Source of the DNA: Hyaloperonospora brassicae | Taxonomy: Eukaryota > Oomycota > Peronosporomycetes > Peronosporales > Peronosporaceae | Assembly: GCA_947650285.1 (NCBI GenBank) | Contig: CANTFL010001483.1 | Coordinates: 1 to 64,000, forward strand | Length of the DNA: 64,000 bases | Direction: 5' to 3' | Shown: positions 10,501 through 22,249 of the stretch, in pieces | Layout of the letters: the number at the start of each line of letters is the position of its first letter | How positions within the stretch are numbered: position 1 is the stretch's first letter | Notes under the pieces: generated by a model | The model's database searches: none | Told to the model about the DNA's origin: nothing | Seen by the model: only the letters and a program-made list of their open reading frames with translations | Program-made: the position numbers and the translations under genes

Positions 10501-11938
10501 TTGGGATATATCTATATAATCCCTAAAAATAAGAAACAGCGATGTAAAAAAAACGACGGACTTTTCACAAGTTTAAATCGTTCGTACATAAGTATCAGTA
10601 TTTTGTATAATTTTTGTAGGACAAGTGTCGCCCATCGCTATATATAAAGAGCATTCCGGTCAATTTAGTAGTGCTGGATCAGTTTTTGCGTCCGTTAATC
10701 ACGTCGACAAACGCCACGGATAGAGATAAACTCTAGAGCATTTTCCACAAATTACATGAACTATAAGACGAGAATATCATTACGTACTTTAACCGTACGT
10801 CAATCGACTGTCAACAGTGTAGAATAACGACGTGTCAGTAGGTTTCGCCACATGTTCACGGTAGATCAATTGGACTAGTCTGCCACGCTTGCGGCCACTA
10901 TTTCATCCATGGCAGATCAAACTTTCGTCTACCTTCGGAGAACATTTCTGTACTATCCAGATCAACAGTAGCATCAATTCCGAACATCAGCAGTTGCTTT
11001 TTACTGTCATTTCTCTCCGTGAGCTTTGTGTAGTTTGTTGAAGCATGTAATTCACACAGCGAGTCCGGCGCATCTATGTGACAACCTGAACAGCACCAAA
11101 ATCGATCATTTAGCTCTCCACTAACGTTTCTCACTCGATGTTGCCTGTCTATATTTCATCTCATAATATTCGATTCGCACAATAAATATCATATTTCTAT
11201 TGCTACGCATCTTGTTGGCGCTTTATTATCGAATAGAAACTACGCGATACTACCAGGGCAGCATCTACATAAAACTACGATATTAAAGCAGAAAATGTGT
11301 CAAAACGAGTTAGCAATAATGTGGCCCTGCAAAATCGATGATCATCACTTTCAAAGTAAGCTTGACGCGTCAAGAAACCTTCTCCTTCTCGTTAAAATAT
11401 TCGTCGATGTAACATATTATAATGGAGCAGCTGAAGAATACGTCACGAGATATAAAAAGTTGAGTTAGCTTATATGAGTACTCCTAGCTCTATGTACATT
11501 AGGGTGCATAGTGTACGTAGTCAACGCTTTTCATCTCATAGTCGACTATTTTATATGCTCATCGTGGGTATATTGGGGCTATAGCTCCAAGACCTTAGTG
11601 CAACGACTCCTTACCTAGAGTGTGACGGGTCACTGTGCGCTGTGCTGACACAGTACAAGCTACCTACCATGACCGCAGTGTAGGCAGGTGTCTCGATATC
11701 TCATGTACATTTGATGTGGAAAAGTAGGTGAGTCTACAAACGATGTTTTCATTGTGGGCACGCCTATGTAGGCCACACCGTTTAGCCACCACCATAAATG
11801 GATCTTAGTATCGCGCGAATTGATCTGTAGGGCCTGAATGAGGTAGAAATATATTTAGCTCTTTATTGTACTAATCAGGCGTATTATAATACGATAAGTA
11901 ACTATCGCCCTCTTTCAACTAGAACATACTTTTTTAAT
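10501..11938. other. AT-rich, no gene called
   Basis: A 78-residue minus-strand open frame (10898-11134) contains a Cys pair (CCSGC) and reads somewhat like protein, but I recognise no family and see no continuation. The rest is stop-dense AT-rich sequence. Confidence 0.4.
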
Positions 11939-12461
11939 ATGAGCCCAAGTAACAACATACATGCCTTACCCAGCACACTGTCCGCCCCAGTAAAAGAGGT
12001 CAACGAAGCGCCACCAAGCTCGACGTTTTCGGGCTAAGATGGATCGACAATCATTCCGGCACCGGAGTACGGGGTAAACTGCAAGAACGCATGGGCTTGA
12101 TATAAACTCAGAAGAAAAACCCAACAGCTACGTACCAACTAGCCAGAGACGAAGCAGCACACCCTATCAGCACCTTCTGGCACTTCAAAGTCCTCGATGG
12201 AGATGAATAGAGCTAAAGGCATGACGATTGAAGACTTAATGTATGAATAAACCTTTTTGAAGCGTTTGGACTCGAAGCGCGACTCCGCCAAATTAGCCCC
12301 GAGAACAGCCTCTCAATTTGCTGCGGAAAAACATCTTCATAATCACGCCTACAATGAGACGCGATCAAACACTTTTCAATCATGGTAAGAAGCCTCTTGA
12401 TCAAGCGCATGGGATCTAAAAACAATTTCAAGCTATCGAGCAAGCGAATCTCGAAGGAGAG
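11939..12461 (+). pseudogene. Coding-like remnant upstream of a probable LTR
   Basis: The forward frame from the ATG at 11939 reads a Ser/Pro-rich stretch, stops, and then continues as a charged region (about 12185-12450) with two or three stops, ending immediately before a TGTAACGGGG sequence that looks like an LTR start. The position suggests the 3' end of a retrotransposon polyprotein, but no domain is visible, so this is inference from context. Confidence 0.25.
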
Positions 12462-12794
12462 TGTAACGGGGTGAGATTGTTAAATAAAATCGATTCGAAA
12501 GTATCAATTTTTGAATATCATCTATATCGATAATATTCAATCAACATCACTCGAGAAGAGGTGATGTTGGCGGAATTTTACCCTCGAGATTAACATTCTT
12601 GGGTGCTTTACTTCTTGATTGATGTAAACGGTACATCAACAAAATTAATTACCAATCGCTGCTGGTCGCGCGGAATTGGTGGTGATCAAGAACTTCACAT
12701 AAAAGATTGGAGATCAAGACCGAAGATGATTTACAAAGAAACTTAACTATAATAAATACAGTTCTAAATTTTCCCTTTAACAGAGATTTCTGTT
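12462..12794 (+). repeat. Probable solo or 3' LTR
   Basis: Begins TGTAACGGGGTGAGATTG, the usual TG start and a form common in oomycete gypsy LTRs. It contains an AATAAA polyadenylation-like signal near its right end (about 12751). The 3' edge is not certain, since no clear terminal CA was found. Confidence 0.35.
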
Positions 12795-12895
12795 AGTGAG
12801 TGATGTTGCGGCGACATGTGCAGGATGTATATTGCATATTAGGACTAGTTGTATAGTTCTTTGGCAGGGTTATGATGTGGGATGTAAGCGATGTC

Positions 12896-13075
12896 GACGG
12901 AGCAACAGATTGGCTCAGTCGTTTGGGAAGGGAGATTTTTATCGGGGGTGTGCGGGTTCGAGTCCCGCTGTGTGCAAGTTAATTGTGACTGACACTCACG
13001 ACCTGGTGTTTGGGGTTCACCAGAATTGCAATTCACCCGCAGTTACGTCCCCCACAACCACGCAATCGTTTTCAT
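12896..13075 (+). mobile_element. tRNA-derived SINE
   Basis: The head carries a split Pol III promoter: an A-box TGGCTCAGTCGTTTGG at 12911-12926 and a B-box GGTTCGAGTCC at 12955-12965. The B-box lies in a perfect T-arm (GCGGG, 7-nt loop, CCCGC; 12952-12968). The rest does not fold as a tRNA and leads into a non-tRNA body with short direct words, which is the SINE pattern; tRNA-related SINEs are known in Phytophthora. The 3' end and target-site duplication could not be fixed. Confidence 0.6.
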
Positions 13076-14699
13076 TCTGCATATAACGAAGCAGAGTTTT
13101 TACCAAAGGTATAATACGAGACGTAATTACCCAGTGATAGGTAAAACAAAAAGCGGTGGAGACAGGACACGAAATCGGTGGCTGAGAGTCACCGGCTTCT
13201 ACCAGCCATTCGTTTTTGGAGATAAGGACAACATAAATACAACTCACTTTTCAGTTTTCATCCCCGGCCGTAAGCCATCTTCATCCTAGTGACCGCTCCA
13301 TAGCCTAGTTATATTTTAACACTTTCGAGTTCTGTTTACTTCGCTGCGCTTCCATACGCCACGTTTACGTGACGTCGGGAGCACGCATCCATGTGTTCAG
13401 TCAACACAAGGTCTTACCAGTCATCTATTATGGTCGTGCCCCGTTACAGAGAGTCTCCGATAAGAACGACAAATCGGGCCAAACTAGCGCAAGCTCAGGC
13501 TAAACAACATTTTAGATTGAGGCACTACGTCAATCGCAACAAGCGGCTGGTATGCCTCAGACGCACTTGTCAGTAAACATGCAGGCCGGGATAAAAAAAC
13601 AGCACTGCTGAACGTGTAAACATAAATATTTATTCAACGTCGGCAAGTAGCGAATTTCGATAAGTTGCTGAATATCAAGATAGATTGTCCCATTGTGAAC
13701 TCCACGAGAATAGGCTTGCCGAGCACGCCATACTATAGGTGAAGAGCGAGGAAATAATCCAGCAAAGCCGTTAGCATAGGCAAGGTATTCAAGCTCAGGG
13801 GCTCAAATTTTACCAAGAAGAGGCTAGTACTACCACGACCACAAAATAGATTTTAAGCACTGACCAATAAAAGATGCCGCGAACGCTACCCAAAAGCGCA
13901 TCTTGTTTTAGTAGAACAGTCACTAATAATGTGATCAGGTCAAGTACCGACACGTAGAGAAGGTCTCTAGGAGGTCCCACTATAGTGGTCGAAGCCCTAT
14001 GTAGAGGAACTAAAAGTACGTGACATAGTACTAATGTAATTATCCGCTTAAACTCATTCAAATCAGTCCAGATCTGGTCTAAGAGCAGCCGAGTACTTCC
14101 ACAACTTACGGGGCGATTAGTACGCCACAACTTAACTCTAGGGTATCAAATGCATATATGACGTACGATACGCTGCACACATCTATTAAATGTGAACGGT
14201 GTCGTTGTTAAAGCTATGGAGGTCTCCAGAAAAAGCTGGACCGACCTTTTGTTATGTAATAGCAATGTGGCGTGCACAGGGCTTTATCTTCCTGGATTTT
14301 GTAAAAAAAAATCTACGTCTGAAAGCAATAAAGACTTTGTTTGCTCGATGAAAACACAAAAGCTATAGATACTCATCAGGGCAGCAACTTTGCTGACTGG
14401 AAACAATAGAACGCACAATTTTTCACTGCGTCCTCAACATGGGACAAGCTGGAGGCACATCTACAAACGAGAACGTACGCACGTGATCCTTATGCGTGAA
14501 AAATGTCTATATTGCGCCATTTTGCCGAATGGGAAACAGGACACGAAAAGGGGTATTAATGTACACTTTGTACTATCTAGCATCAATGAACAAATCGGCC
14601 AAATTTGAATTTCGAACTCCAACGTTAGCTGTCACCTAATAGCCTACAAACGACAACGAAATGTCACACAATCCTGATCACGCGTCGAGGAAACATACT
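13076..14699. other. No gene recognised
   Basis: AT-rich, with a 106-residue minus-strand open frame (13810-14130) and smaller ones on both strands. None shows a family motif. Confidence 0.45.
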
Positions 14700-15198
14700 G
14701 GCCCATTAAATTGCACTTATCTCACTTTAATACGGAAAAGGGATTAATCCTTGTCAAAGTGATAGGTAGACCGATGACAGTAACCCTAATGAATGCATTT
14801 ATAGACTCGAAACAGATGCACCCGACATTCATATTGCAATTTAGTCGTTTTAAACGAGAACGATCGCGCGTAGATGGTCGACGTGCACTATAGAAAAGCA
14901 ATAGAGTTTATATATTGTTGATAAATTCTTTGCTGTTGGTTTCGTACAAGCTTTATAGAAACGCAGCTTCATGAGCATAGTGATGGCGAATATCGCCAGT
15001 ATTGATAAATTTAATGACTAAAAGGCCGGTAGATGATCTCTAATAAACCTTCATCATTGCTCTGAACATCCTGCGTATCACAACATGGAGCTCTTGGCCA
15101 AGGGCCCCGACTCCGGCATATCTCTAACGAGCACACAATAAAATAATTTTTGTCCGTCTGCTAAAGGAATACAAACATTCTCTAGCCCATCAACGACA

Positions 15199-15414
15199 AT
15201 GGTACAAAGAGCTCTTGCTGACCGAATGAAAGTTATAACATGCAGCGACATTAATAGGCCCGTATCGCTTCGAGATCACAAAAGTAAGCGCAATGTATTA
15301 GACTTCATCAACCACACGAGCATTTATTGTCGCGTCATTCTGGCGGCATCCAAAGACATATATGATACTATGAATCAGCAATTTTATGTGCTTCAAAAAC
15401 GATTTACCTGCTGA
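15199..15414 (+). pseudogene. Copia integrase core fragment
   Basis: A 71-residue open frame with the spacing of a copia integrase core: CSDINRPV (first catalytic Asp context), DFINHTSIYCRVILAASKD (second region) and a closing QKRFTC. The frame is closed by stops on both sides and the rest of the domain is not readable in it. Confidence 0.6.
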
Positions 15415-16837
15415 GTGCACGTGCTTACCACGGACAATAGAACCGAGTATGATAAGGTTCATTTTCTTTAAAGAAAATAAAAATCATACGTTAAGATAAG
15501 CTAAAAACGAAGAGGAAATGGGCTAGGCGGAATGCATTCATCTGACTACAATAACAGGTTTAGATGAATGCTCTTGTCGAGCCTGGATTTGATACAATAC
15601 TAAGGTCGGTCTATTTAATATGCTGTCTACAAACATAACTTAATACCTACAAAAGTTTTGCTTCGGCGCAAACCGTGATTAAATTAAATGCGTCAAATCT
15701 CCTCGATACGGTCAATTTTATATCGCAATTTGCCGTTTATTGGAGACCTTGGTAAGAAATCTCGAACGAAGCGGTATGATTGACATCGACGTTGACAAAA
15801 TATCAAATTTGAGGTATAATTAGTTGCACTTACCCAATATCCAGAAGAGACTTGCTACGTGACATGTGCGAAGCGTGAAGAGATGCTGCCCCCAAACGCA
15901 AATTAGAAAAGACAGGCATCATTTCGAAATGGATCTGATGATAATTTTGAAAATCTTGCAAATGAAAGAGGTACAATGCAAGTGTTTGCAGTTTGAAGCC
16001 AAAAGCGCTTGACATTAATATACAAGCAGGCCTTCTACCGCACCTGTGCACGCGCCAATTTTTTGAAAAGAAGAATGGTACTGCTTGCAACACCGGCTGG
16101 GAGCATAAAAGTCTGTCATCGTATCGAAGAGCGACATTGCAGGGGATACGGGAGACGCACGTAGAATATTTATAACGAAATTCAACATACTATCGAAGAT
16201 TCTAGCGCAAATTTTGGGTACTTTCTAGACTCTAGGTCGTTGGACAAAAAACTTTAAAGTCCGGGTGCGAATTCCAAAAGAAAATCATATTGCAAAGAGT
16301 TTGCGTTACTTGATGCAAAGTAGACAGGGAAGGATATTCGAATGAATGCAGCAATGTCTAGTCTGCACAGAAAATAGACGCTTACGAGAAGTTCGCCGCT
16401 GAAGGGTCAGTGGAATGATACGAGGAGCGCCTAGTATCATGCGCCAGCGAAAATTTACTCGGCCGAGAATACGCGTGGGTATTTTTGCCGCCGCCATGGG
16501 CATGTTGATCGCCAATTGAAATCTTTACCCTCGCCATGATAAGGGGTGTCTGAGAGCAAATCGACGACGTCACTTTCAAGAAGTAGAGACGGACGTCGGA
16601 GATGGATAAAACATACAGAAGAGCTTCTTCCGATTGATTGTATATAATACAAAAGCATAATAGGCACTTGGCTTACGAAATTTATAGCGAATTTTTTTAC
16701 ACTTCAATTTAAGCCTAAAAAATTATTTTTTGACGGAAGTACGCTAGCACGAACACCTACAGAACTTTCATACGAGTCTAGATTTCACTAAAATTATCAC
16801 TGCTTCTTGCGGATTCTACAAAAATACTTAGGGACAA

Positions 16838-16990
16838 TCAAAACCAATTTGTGTCCATGTGGTTGATCCTACGGTCTTCACCACAAAAACAAGTCTCCTT
16901 CGATTTTTTTACTCTCTAATCGAGAGACTCGATAGCAAAGACGTCGGGCCTGTCATGATAATTCTCGGAATGAATATTGAGTACAGCCTT
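16838..16990 (+). pseudogene. Copia reverse transcriptase fragment
   Basis: The forward frame reads ICVHVVDPTVFTTKTSL and, 20 residues on, KDVGPVMIILGMNIEY. These align with the copia RT YVDD box and the following D-x-G-x(3)-x-LG-x-E-I motif. The catalytic YVDD is degraded to HVVD, so the enzyme would be inactive even without the surrounding stops. Confidence 0.6.
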
Positions 16991-17050
16991 TATTGTGGAT
17001 ACGCATATTCCAAAAGGATCAATTATTAAAAATTCTCGTTAGCAGTACAG

Positions 17051-17087
17051 TCGAGTTTTGTGATCGATGGTCGATCACAAAACTCGA
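17051..17087. repeat. Perfect 17-bp inverted repeat with 3-nt loop
   Basis: Arm TCGAGTTTTGTGATCGA (17051-17067), loop TGG, then the exact reverse complement (17071-17087). It lies downstream of the copia RT remnant and has no T-run beside it. Confidence 0.9.
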
Positions 17088-17780
17088 GTTGTAGGTGCTC
17101 TAATATGTCAATAGTACTTGGCGTATCTTCCGCGGACGTCATTCACCAAGTGTCACCAACTAGAAAAAATTAATACGACGCGTGCTATGGCACCTAGCCG
17201 TTCCGCTACTTGTTTAACTCCAGATGCAATCACATACCTTTGATGATCACACTTAACGTGTGAAGACCGTGATTAAAGATGACTACGCTATCGATTTTTA
17301 AACTTGCGAGTCGGTCAGCTGAATCATGACCAAGGTCCATGACATCGTGGTGGCCTAAGGGACTCAGACACCAGGAGCCGTTTCCCGCTCTTTGGCTGAT
17401 CCCGAGATCTTATTTTTGCAGCAGCCTAGAAGTTAAAACAGATTTCGGTAGCTCACTAATTAAGCGAGTAGAAAGGTCTTTCCAGTGCAGCCACAGATGA
17501 CTATGGCCATTGATTAATTAGGCCGCCATCAATCAAGTGGCAAATGTGCGTAGCAGTATGCATGCGAGCACTTTGAGTCAATGTCAAGCTATGCTATAGA
17601 TGATATAGGAAACATTGAAACTAAGCTCTTCCGGCGCAACATGTGAAGAACCCCCAAGACGTTATCTATTCGACATAGCTGCGCCTTCCTGCCTTTGCGA
17701 CGGTATAAAAAGTAGTTTGGTGCGGGAAAAGGTGTCTTTCTCAAACGATGTGTAGTATTTTGGAAATTGTGAACACGCCT

Positions 17781-19149
17781 ATGCATCCATCATCCAAAAT
17801 TCACCACTTAATCTATGTCAGTATAAGCGCATGGCTTGATATGCAGGAAATATGCGTTATCACTACACGTAGCTACTTCTGTACTTAATAGACACGTCGT
17901 ATCAAGACAAGGTTTTCACACGTTTCAGTCAACTCGTCACACACTCAGTCGAACACACGAACCAGTCAAAAAGAATTGTTATATGAAAAAAATCATGATT
18001 CAATGATCTTTAGTTGTCCATATTTAGTATTGTTATGACTATGTTCAACAATACATAAATTAAAAAGCTATGGTTTACCACCCATTGCACTTACACGGGA
18101 GTGACTGAAATTAAAGGCAGTTTATCGAATAGCCTACATCGATAAATGAAAAGAACTACTATAATAAAAGCATATGAAGGTCGGTTTTTGTAAAACGTTT
18201 ACTCAAAAAGACACATTTGGAGGGCAGAAAAAGATTGAAATATTATTCTGGCTAATTTATTAAAATATATAAGAAATACGCAAGCCTAATCTGTCATATA
18301 AGTGTATATGTAGCGGGGAACTGGTCGCTATGTACTGACTTCATTGCGCAGCTATCTCGCACTGTCACAGTGTGAGATATTGCCCTAATAAGTAACGTAC
18401 ATGGTACGTGTGAGGAAGACATAAGCCCGGGCGGCTATGCTTATATGTAAAAAAGTAAAAAAAAACTTTATATATATATAATTGATTAAGTTCTAGAATA
18501 TGTCTTGTATTTTTATCCCTGTAGTATCTGTATTAATATAGCAACGTCAATGGTGACGTCTACTCACCACTCATTGCGCGATTTTGGTAGCGATTGGCGG
18601 GTTGATATAATGACCTATATAAATTTAATGAGTTGAACCTTGGGTCACCACAGCAATAGCACTGAGCTCAGTGACACTGTAAGCCAATAACAGATATAAA
18701 ATTCGTTACCATCATTTTTGTTATGACTGATAATATCGTGTAACATGCCCACCTTGCTCATCACCCCACCCTTTACTTGATTTATACACGTGTAACCATC
18801 TAAAGTTTTTGTCTTCCCCCGTTGAATAGCTTTGGCGGATAGCAATTGCTGGTTCAGATCCACTCTTTGTGACCTTGCATTGTATATTAAACAGTCCCAT
18901 GTGACGCGCAGCTAAAGCCGCAAATCAGTCAACTGCTCGAGCTAACGCGGCAGGAATTCTTCGTCTGCTGATATGTCTTTACCTGCATCACATGATGCTG
19001 CAGGCGCACGCGGTACTGCACCACGTGCAGATGGTGGATCAGTCTGAGAGCTCACCTACTCTGGAGACTCGGATGGTCAATTCGACTCGTAAAAGGTTGC
19101 TACCCCACCCGGATCACCCGTGACGGCTATCGCCGAGCCTTCACCGGCT
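17781..19149. other. AT-rich, no gene recognised
   Basis: Contains a short imperfect hairpin at 18354-18378, an inverted-repeat-type transposon end at 18562-18615, and a 72-residue minus-strand open frame (18645-18863) that begins MDLNQQLLSAK and fits no family I know. Confidence 0.45.
18562..18615 (+). repeat. Solo copy of the ACTCACCAC-type element end
   Basis: About 54 bp beginning ACTCACCACTCATTGCGCG and containing GGCGGGTTGATATA. It matches the terminal inverted repeats of the element at 52511-53890, most closely the right-hand one. No partner end was found nearby. Confidence 0.6.
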
Positions 19150-20387
19150 CTGACTGACAAATTACTCATGAACTGCGTCAAATTCGTTTTGGCTCAACTG
19201 ATTATCCGGGCTATTTTTTGGGTACGATCGCTTCTGCTCACTCGCATCCGCTTTATTACTACGATGGCGCGGTCCATCGCGGTTTAAAAGTTTGTGTACC
19301 ACATCCACTGTTGGAAACGCGTCCTAAGGCTTCTGTTGTCTAGCGAGTTTCTGATGACAAGCCGTGGATTTTTCTGAACGGTTGATCAACAGCTTTTACG
19401 GTGAGACAAACACATCCCATCATATACCTTTATTTTTTTCCCACAAGGCTTGAAGACCTTGACAGCAGCGCAAGAAATATTCTCGCTGAAACATGTTTTT
19501 ACCTCTATGCTTTGTGTAAGCGTCAATGGTACAGTGGTAAGTACAAGCGTGACAAGTAATCACTGTTACAATCTTGGAATGCGTTCATCTATAATGTCCA
19601 AAAATTTGGCGCGAAGCATGGCTTCAAAAAAGATTACACGGCACGTGTCAGGTTGACATTGGAACTTCGATCTATGTACGATACAAGTTACATGGGTTGT
19701 ATCGTGAGACATGTATTCCTTGCCTTACGTGGGGTGACACATGTGTGTGTTGTATTAGAAACTCGCAGCGTGTCCAAAATAAAATTGTATTTTCTTTGTT
19801 TGCCTTGGTGAAAGGCTTATGTCTCGACAGAGATGCGCGACGCGATTGCTAATTTGGAATTCGTCCAAGGCGCAAATGCCGCGTGGTTTCCGATAGACCT
19901 CGGACTCATCGGCTGTGTCTGGTCTCTTTGCTTAATAAACTTACAACATCAGTCATCTGCTCAGCACGAGGCTCTCCGCTGTCACCCTAGATTAGATACC
20001 CCTCCAGCAAACGAAGTAGCTCGTTTGCTGTCGCTCATCTCACTGTGGCTCTGATTAAGCTTCACGTGAAAGCGTTGACCACCGTGAGAGTCCACTAGCA
20101 ATTGAGGTGGAGGCAGAACTACCAGGTCCGACTGACTTGTAGGACCTGCAAGAGACGACCTATCAATACCGCGTTCTCTGCTAGTTGCAAGAGTACGCTT
20201 CTTACGAGGGCAAGCATCGCCTCATTTTATCGGCGGCTGTGCAGTGCCATCGTGCCAATCGGGTGGATAACCAAGCGAAGTTTTCTTTCGCTAAACTTGA
20301 AAGCGAACGGGCTTGTTGTCAATTGTTCAATCCGGAATCAGCGCTAGACCGCGTTCGTGAAGAGCTAACTCAATACTTTAATTCGTG
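19150..20387 (+). pseudogene. Coding-like block, possibly a LINE endonuclease-RT linker remnant
   Basis: Several forward-frame stretches read as protein between stops: about 19170-19340, 19450-19660 (with WNAFIYNVQKFGAKHGFKKD), 19833-20054, and 20185-20388 (ending ALDRVREELTQYFNS). The last two patches recall the region between endonuclease and RT in non-LTR retrotransposons, but no catalytic motif is present. The block ends about 12 bp before the gypsy relic on the other strand, so an RT may have been lost there. Confidence 0.3.
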
Positions 20388-20434
20388 AATACAATAATTA
20401 GATGGGGTTTGTTGAGCGTGGTGGATGTCTTCGT

Positions 20435-20740
20435 TCATAAAAGAGGACACGTACTGATTTTACGGGCTGAGCCGCCCAACATACACAAAGAATATTTTTG
20501 CATCCTACGAGGCAACAGGATCGTGTATTCCTTGCCTGGACGATGCAATGCAATACACAAAACGGACCAATGTATTTTGGCAACGTTATAAATGCCGACA
20601 TGAGTGACCGAGTGTCTAGGTAATATCACCTTAGACACTTGTACATGGTCGCTACCCGTAAATGAAAGCGCTTTTGCTCTTCTAATCTCATCAGCTCTCC
20701 GGTTCTGTCTGTCTACCAGGTTAGCGGTGAACTCTTGCAC
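20435..20740 (-). pseudogene. Gypsy integrase C-terminal fragment
   Basis: A 101-residue frame with the usual order of this region: an arginine-rich helix (RQNRRADEIRRAK), a degraded channel for the GDxV motif, then a segment equivalent to the 'GPF-V...YTL-LP....H..F-V..L' block, here reading KEYTILLPRRMQKYSLCML. Confidence 0.5.
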
Positions 20741-21439
20741 GAAACAGAACCTCCGATTCTCGGGTCAATAGAAATTCCTCTGCTGACTCTATTTTATTTG
20801 TATCAGTGCGCTCAGTGCTCACTGCTAAGAAATCTGACCCCCCCCCTTAAGCGAGGGTGCCATCAAATTAGCTGGTACCCTCATTGGTGATGCTGAATGT
20901 ACCATAATCGTCATTATCAGCAGCGTCAGTTGTAGCGGAGACGCTACATCTATAGATGGTGTGTTCTTCGATATCGACCTGGTTGACATCGGCATCGTAC
21001 GGGACGATGTTAGTGTCGACACGTTATGAGTAAGAGCCAGAATTGATTTTGCTTAATCAAATACCTCCCCCTCTTCAAGAAGAGTCAAACTCTGAAAGAG
21101 CTGAAATGTGTGAATAGCGTAACTGATTCATAAAGAATGAGGTATGCGTTGTGGACGCATGCCCCGAGTTGTTAACAGCGAACTATACAAATGGCAAGAA
21201 GTCACTTCAACTCGTAAACGAGTGAGAGTATCCTGGCAGTATTTGTTCTAGAATACGATTGGCGCGTTGCGTCTGAACGTGAGTCTACGGATGGTCGTAT
21301 GTTGACATCCACAATCTCGTTCCGAGTTATTGGAACAAGGACTACCAGAACTCCTCCATGAACCGAGATTATCTGTTAAAGATGACTTTCGGGGTGAATT
21401 GTGGATTCAAAAGACCGTGTCGATGAAGACACGCGCACG

Positions 21440-21670
21440 AATCTATTCCGTGATGGACTAGGAGACTACATCAAGATGTACCATCTTACAGAACTGGTCA
21501 ACGAATACATTATAACCATTATTCTTGCAATAGTCTTCGAAAAAACCAAGGACGAAGCCCATAGGAACGGACTCCTAGCACTTTGACGGAGCAGGTATAG
21601 GTTGTAAAGGTGCAAGAGATGAATTACTTGGCTTCACCCGTTGGCACATCTTGCAATAACGTACGTACTT
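21440..21670 (-). pseudogene. Gypsy integrase zinc-finger and core start fragment
   Basis: The minus strand reads YCKMCQRVKP (about 21667-21628), the CxxC half of the integrase HHCC finger, followed about 20 residues on by SVPMGFVLGF, the degraded first-Asp motif (usually S-MDF), and then VDQFCKMVHL. Frameshifts occur between these motifs, and the catalytic Asp is replaced by Gly. Confidence 0.6.
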
Positions 21671-22029
21671 GAGCACAAAATGATACTGGCGGGTCCATTA
21701 AAAGTCACGACTTACTGTAAGTTGAGCCTTTTCTATACCACAAGGTTTATCTGTATGCGCATCGCGGGACCCCTACATGATGAGCCAGTGCGAATCGGTT
21801 TGAGCAGAAATGACGACACGAGGTGTGCCGCCGGTAGCGTTTGTATAATACAGCAACCCGTTGAGATTTGTGTACGATACGATGAAGAACGATACAATTC
21901 CGGTCAATCTACAAAGAAATTATGAAATAAAACCACGAGGTGATCTATTAAACGCATTAGATCCATATCACCTGCGAAGGCCTTTTTCATTTCTTCAAGA
22001 ATTATGTGCTATGGAATCTTTACGGCAAG

Positions 22030-22242
22030 TTATGCAGCAATAGGGTTATCCGCACTATTGGTAACCGCAGCCGAATCGAAATCGGGTCGTCGTGAAAGCA
22101 CATCCCCGACAATATTAAGCCGCCCTAGCTTGTATTCTACAGAGAAGTTATACTTCACGAAAAAAGAATAGATACATCGCCAATATTTGCGAGAGGCTAG
22201 GACTTGTATGGCCGTGCCTGGAGACGCATGGTCCTTATACAC
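22030..22242 (-). pseudogene. Gypsy RNase H C-terminal fragment
   Basis: A 70-residue frame with the characteristic end of Ty3/gypsy RNase H: YKDHAS near the start, then YNFSVEYKLGRLNIVGDVLSRRPDF. The usual Asp-His and 'N-vADaLSRR' signatures are recognisable. Confidence 0.75.
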
Positions 22243-22249
22243 AGCATAT

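Larger units (their letters stand above)
14700..17780 (+). mobile_element. Ty1/copia retrotransposon relic
   Basis: Integrase and reverse-transcriptase fragments occur in copia order (integrase before RT) on the plus strand, heavily interrupted. The outer limits are approximate, since no LTRs were found. A perfect 17-bp hairpin sits about 70 bp downstream of the RT fragment. Confidence 0.5.
20400..22245 (-). mobile_element. Ty3/gypsy retrotransposon relic
   Basis: Minus-strand fragments in gypsy order from high to low coordinates: RNase H (22242-22030), integrase zinc finger and start of the core (about 21670-21440), and the integrase C-terminal region (20740-20435). They lie in different frames with many stops. 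No LTR was identified at either side, so limits are set by the coding remnants. Confidence 0.7.

Noticed and set aside
18073..18120. Possible fourth ACTCACCAC-type end (TTACCACCCATTGCAC)
   Set aside because: Similarity covers only about 13 bp and the orientation does not pair with the copy at 18562.
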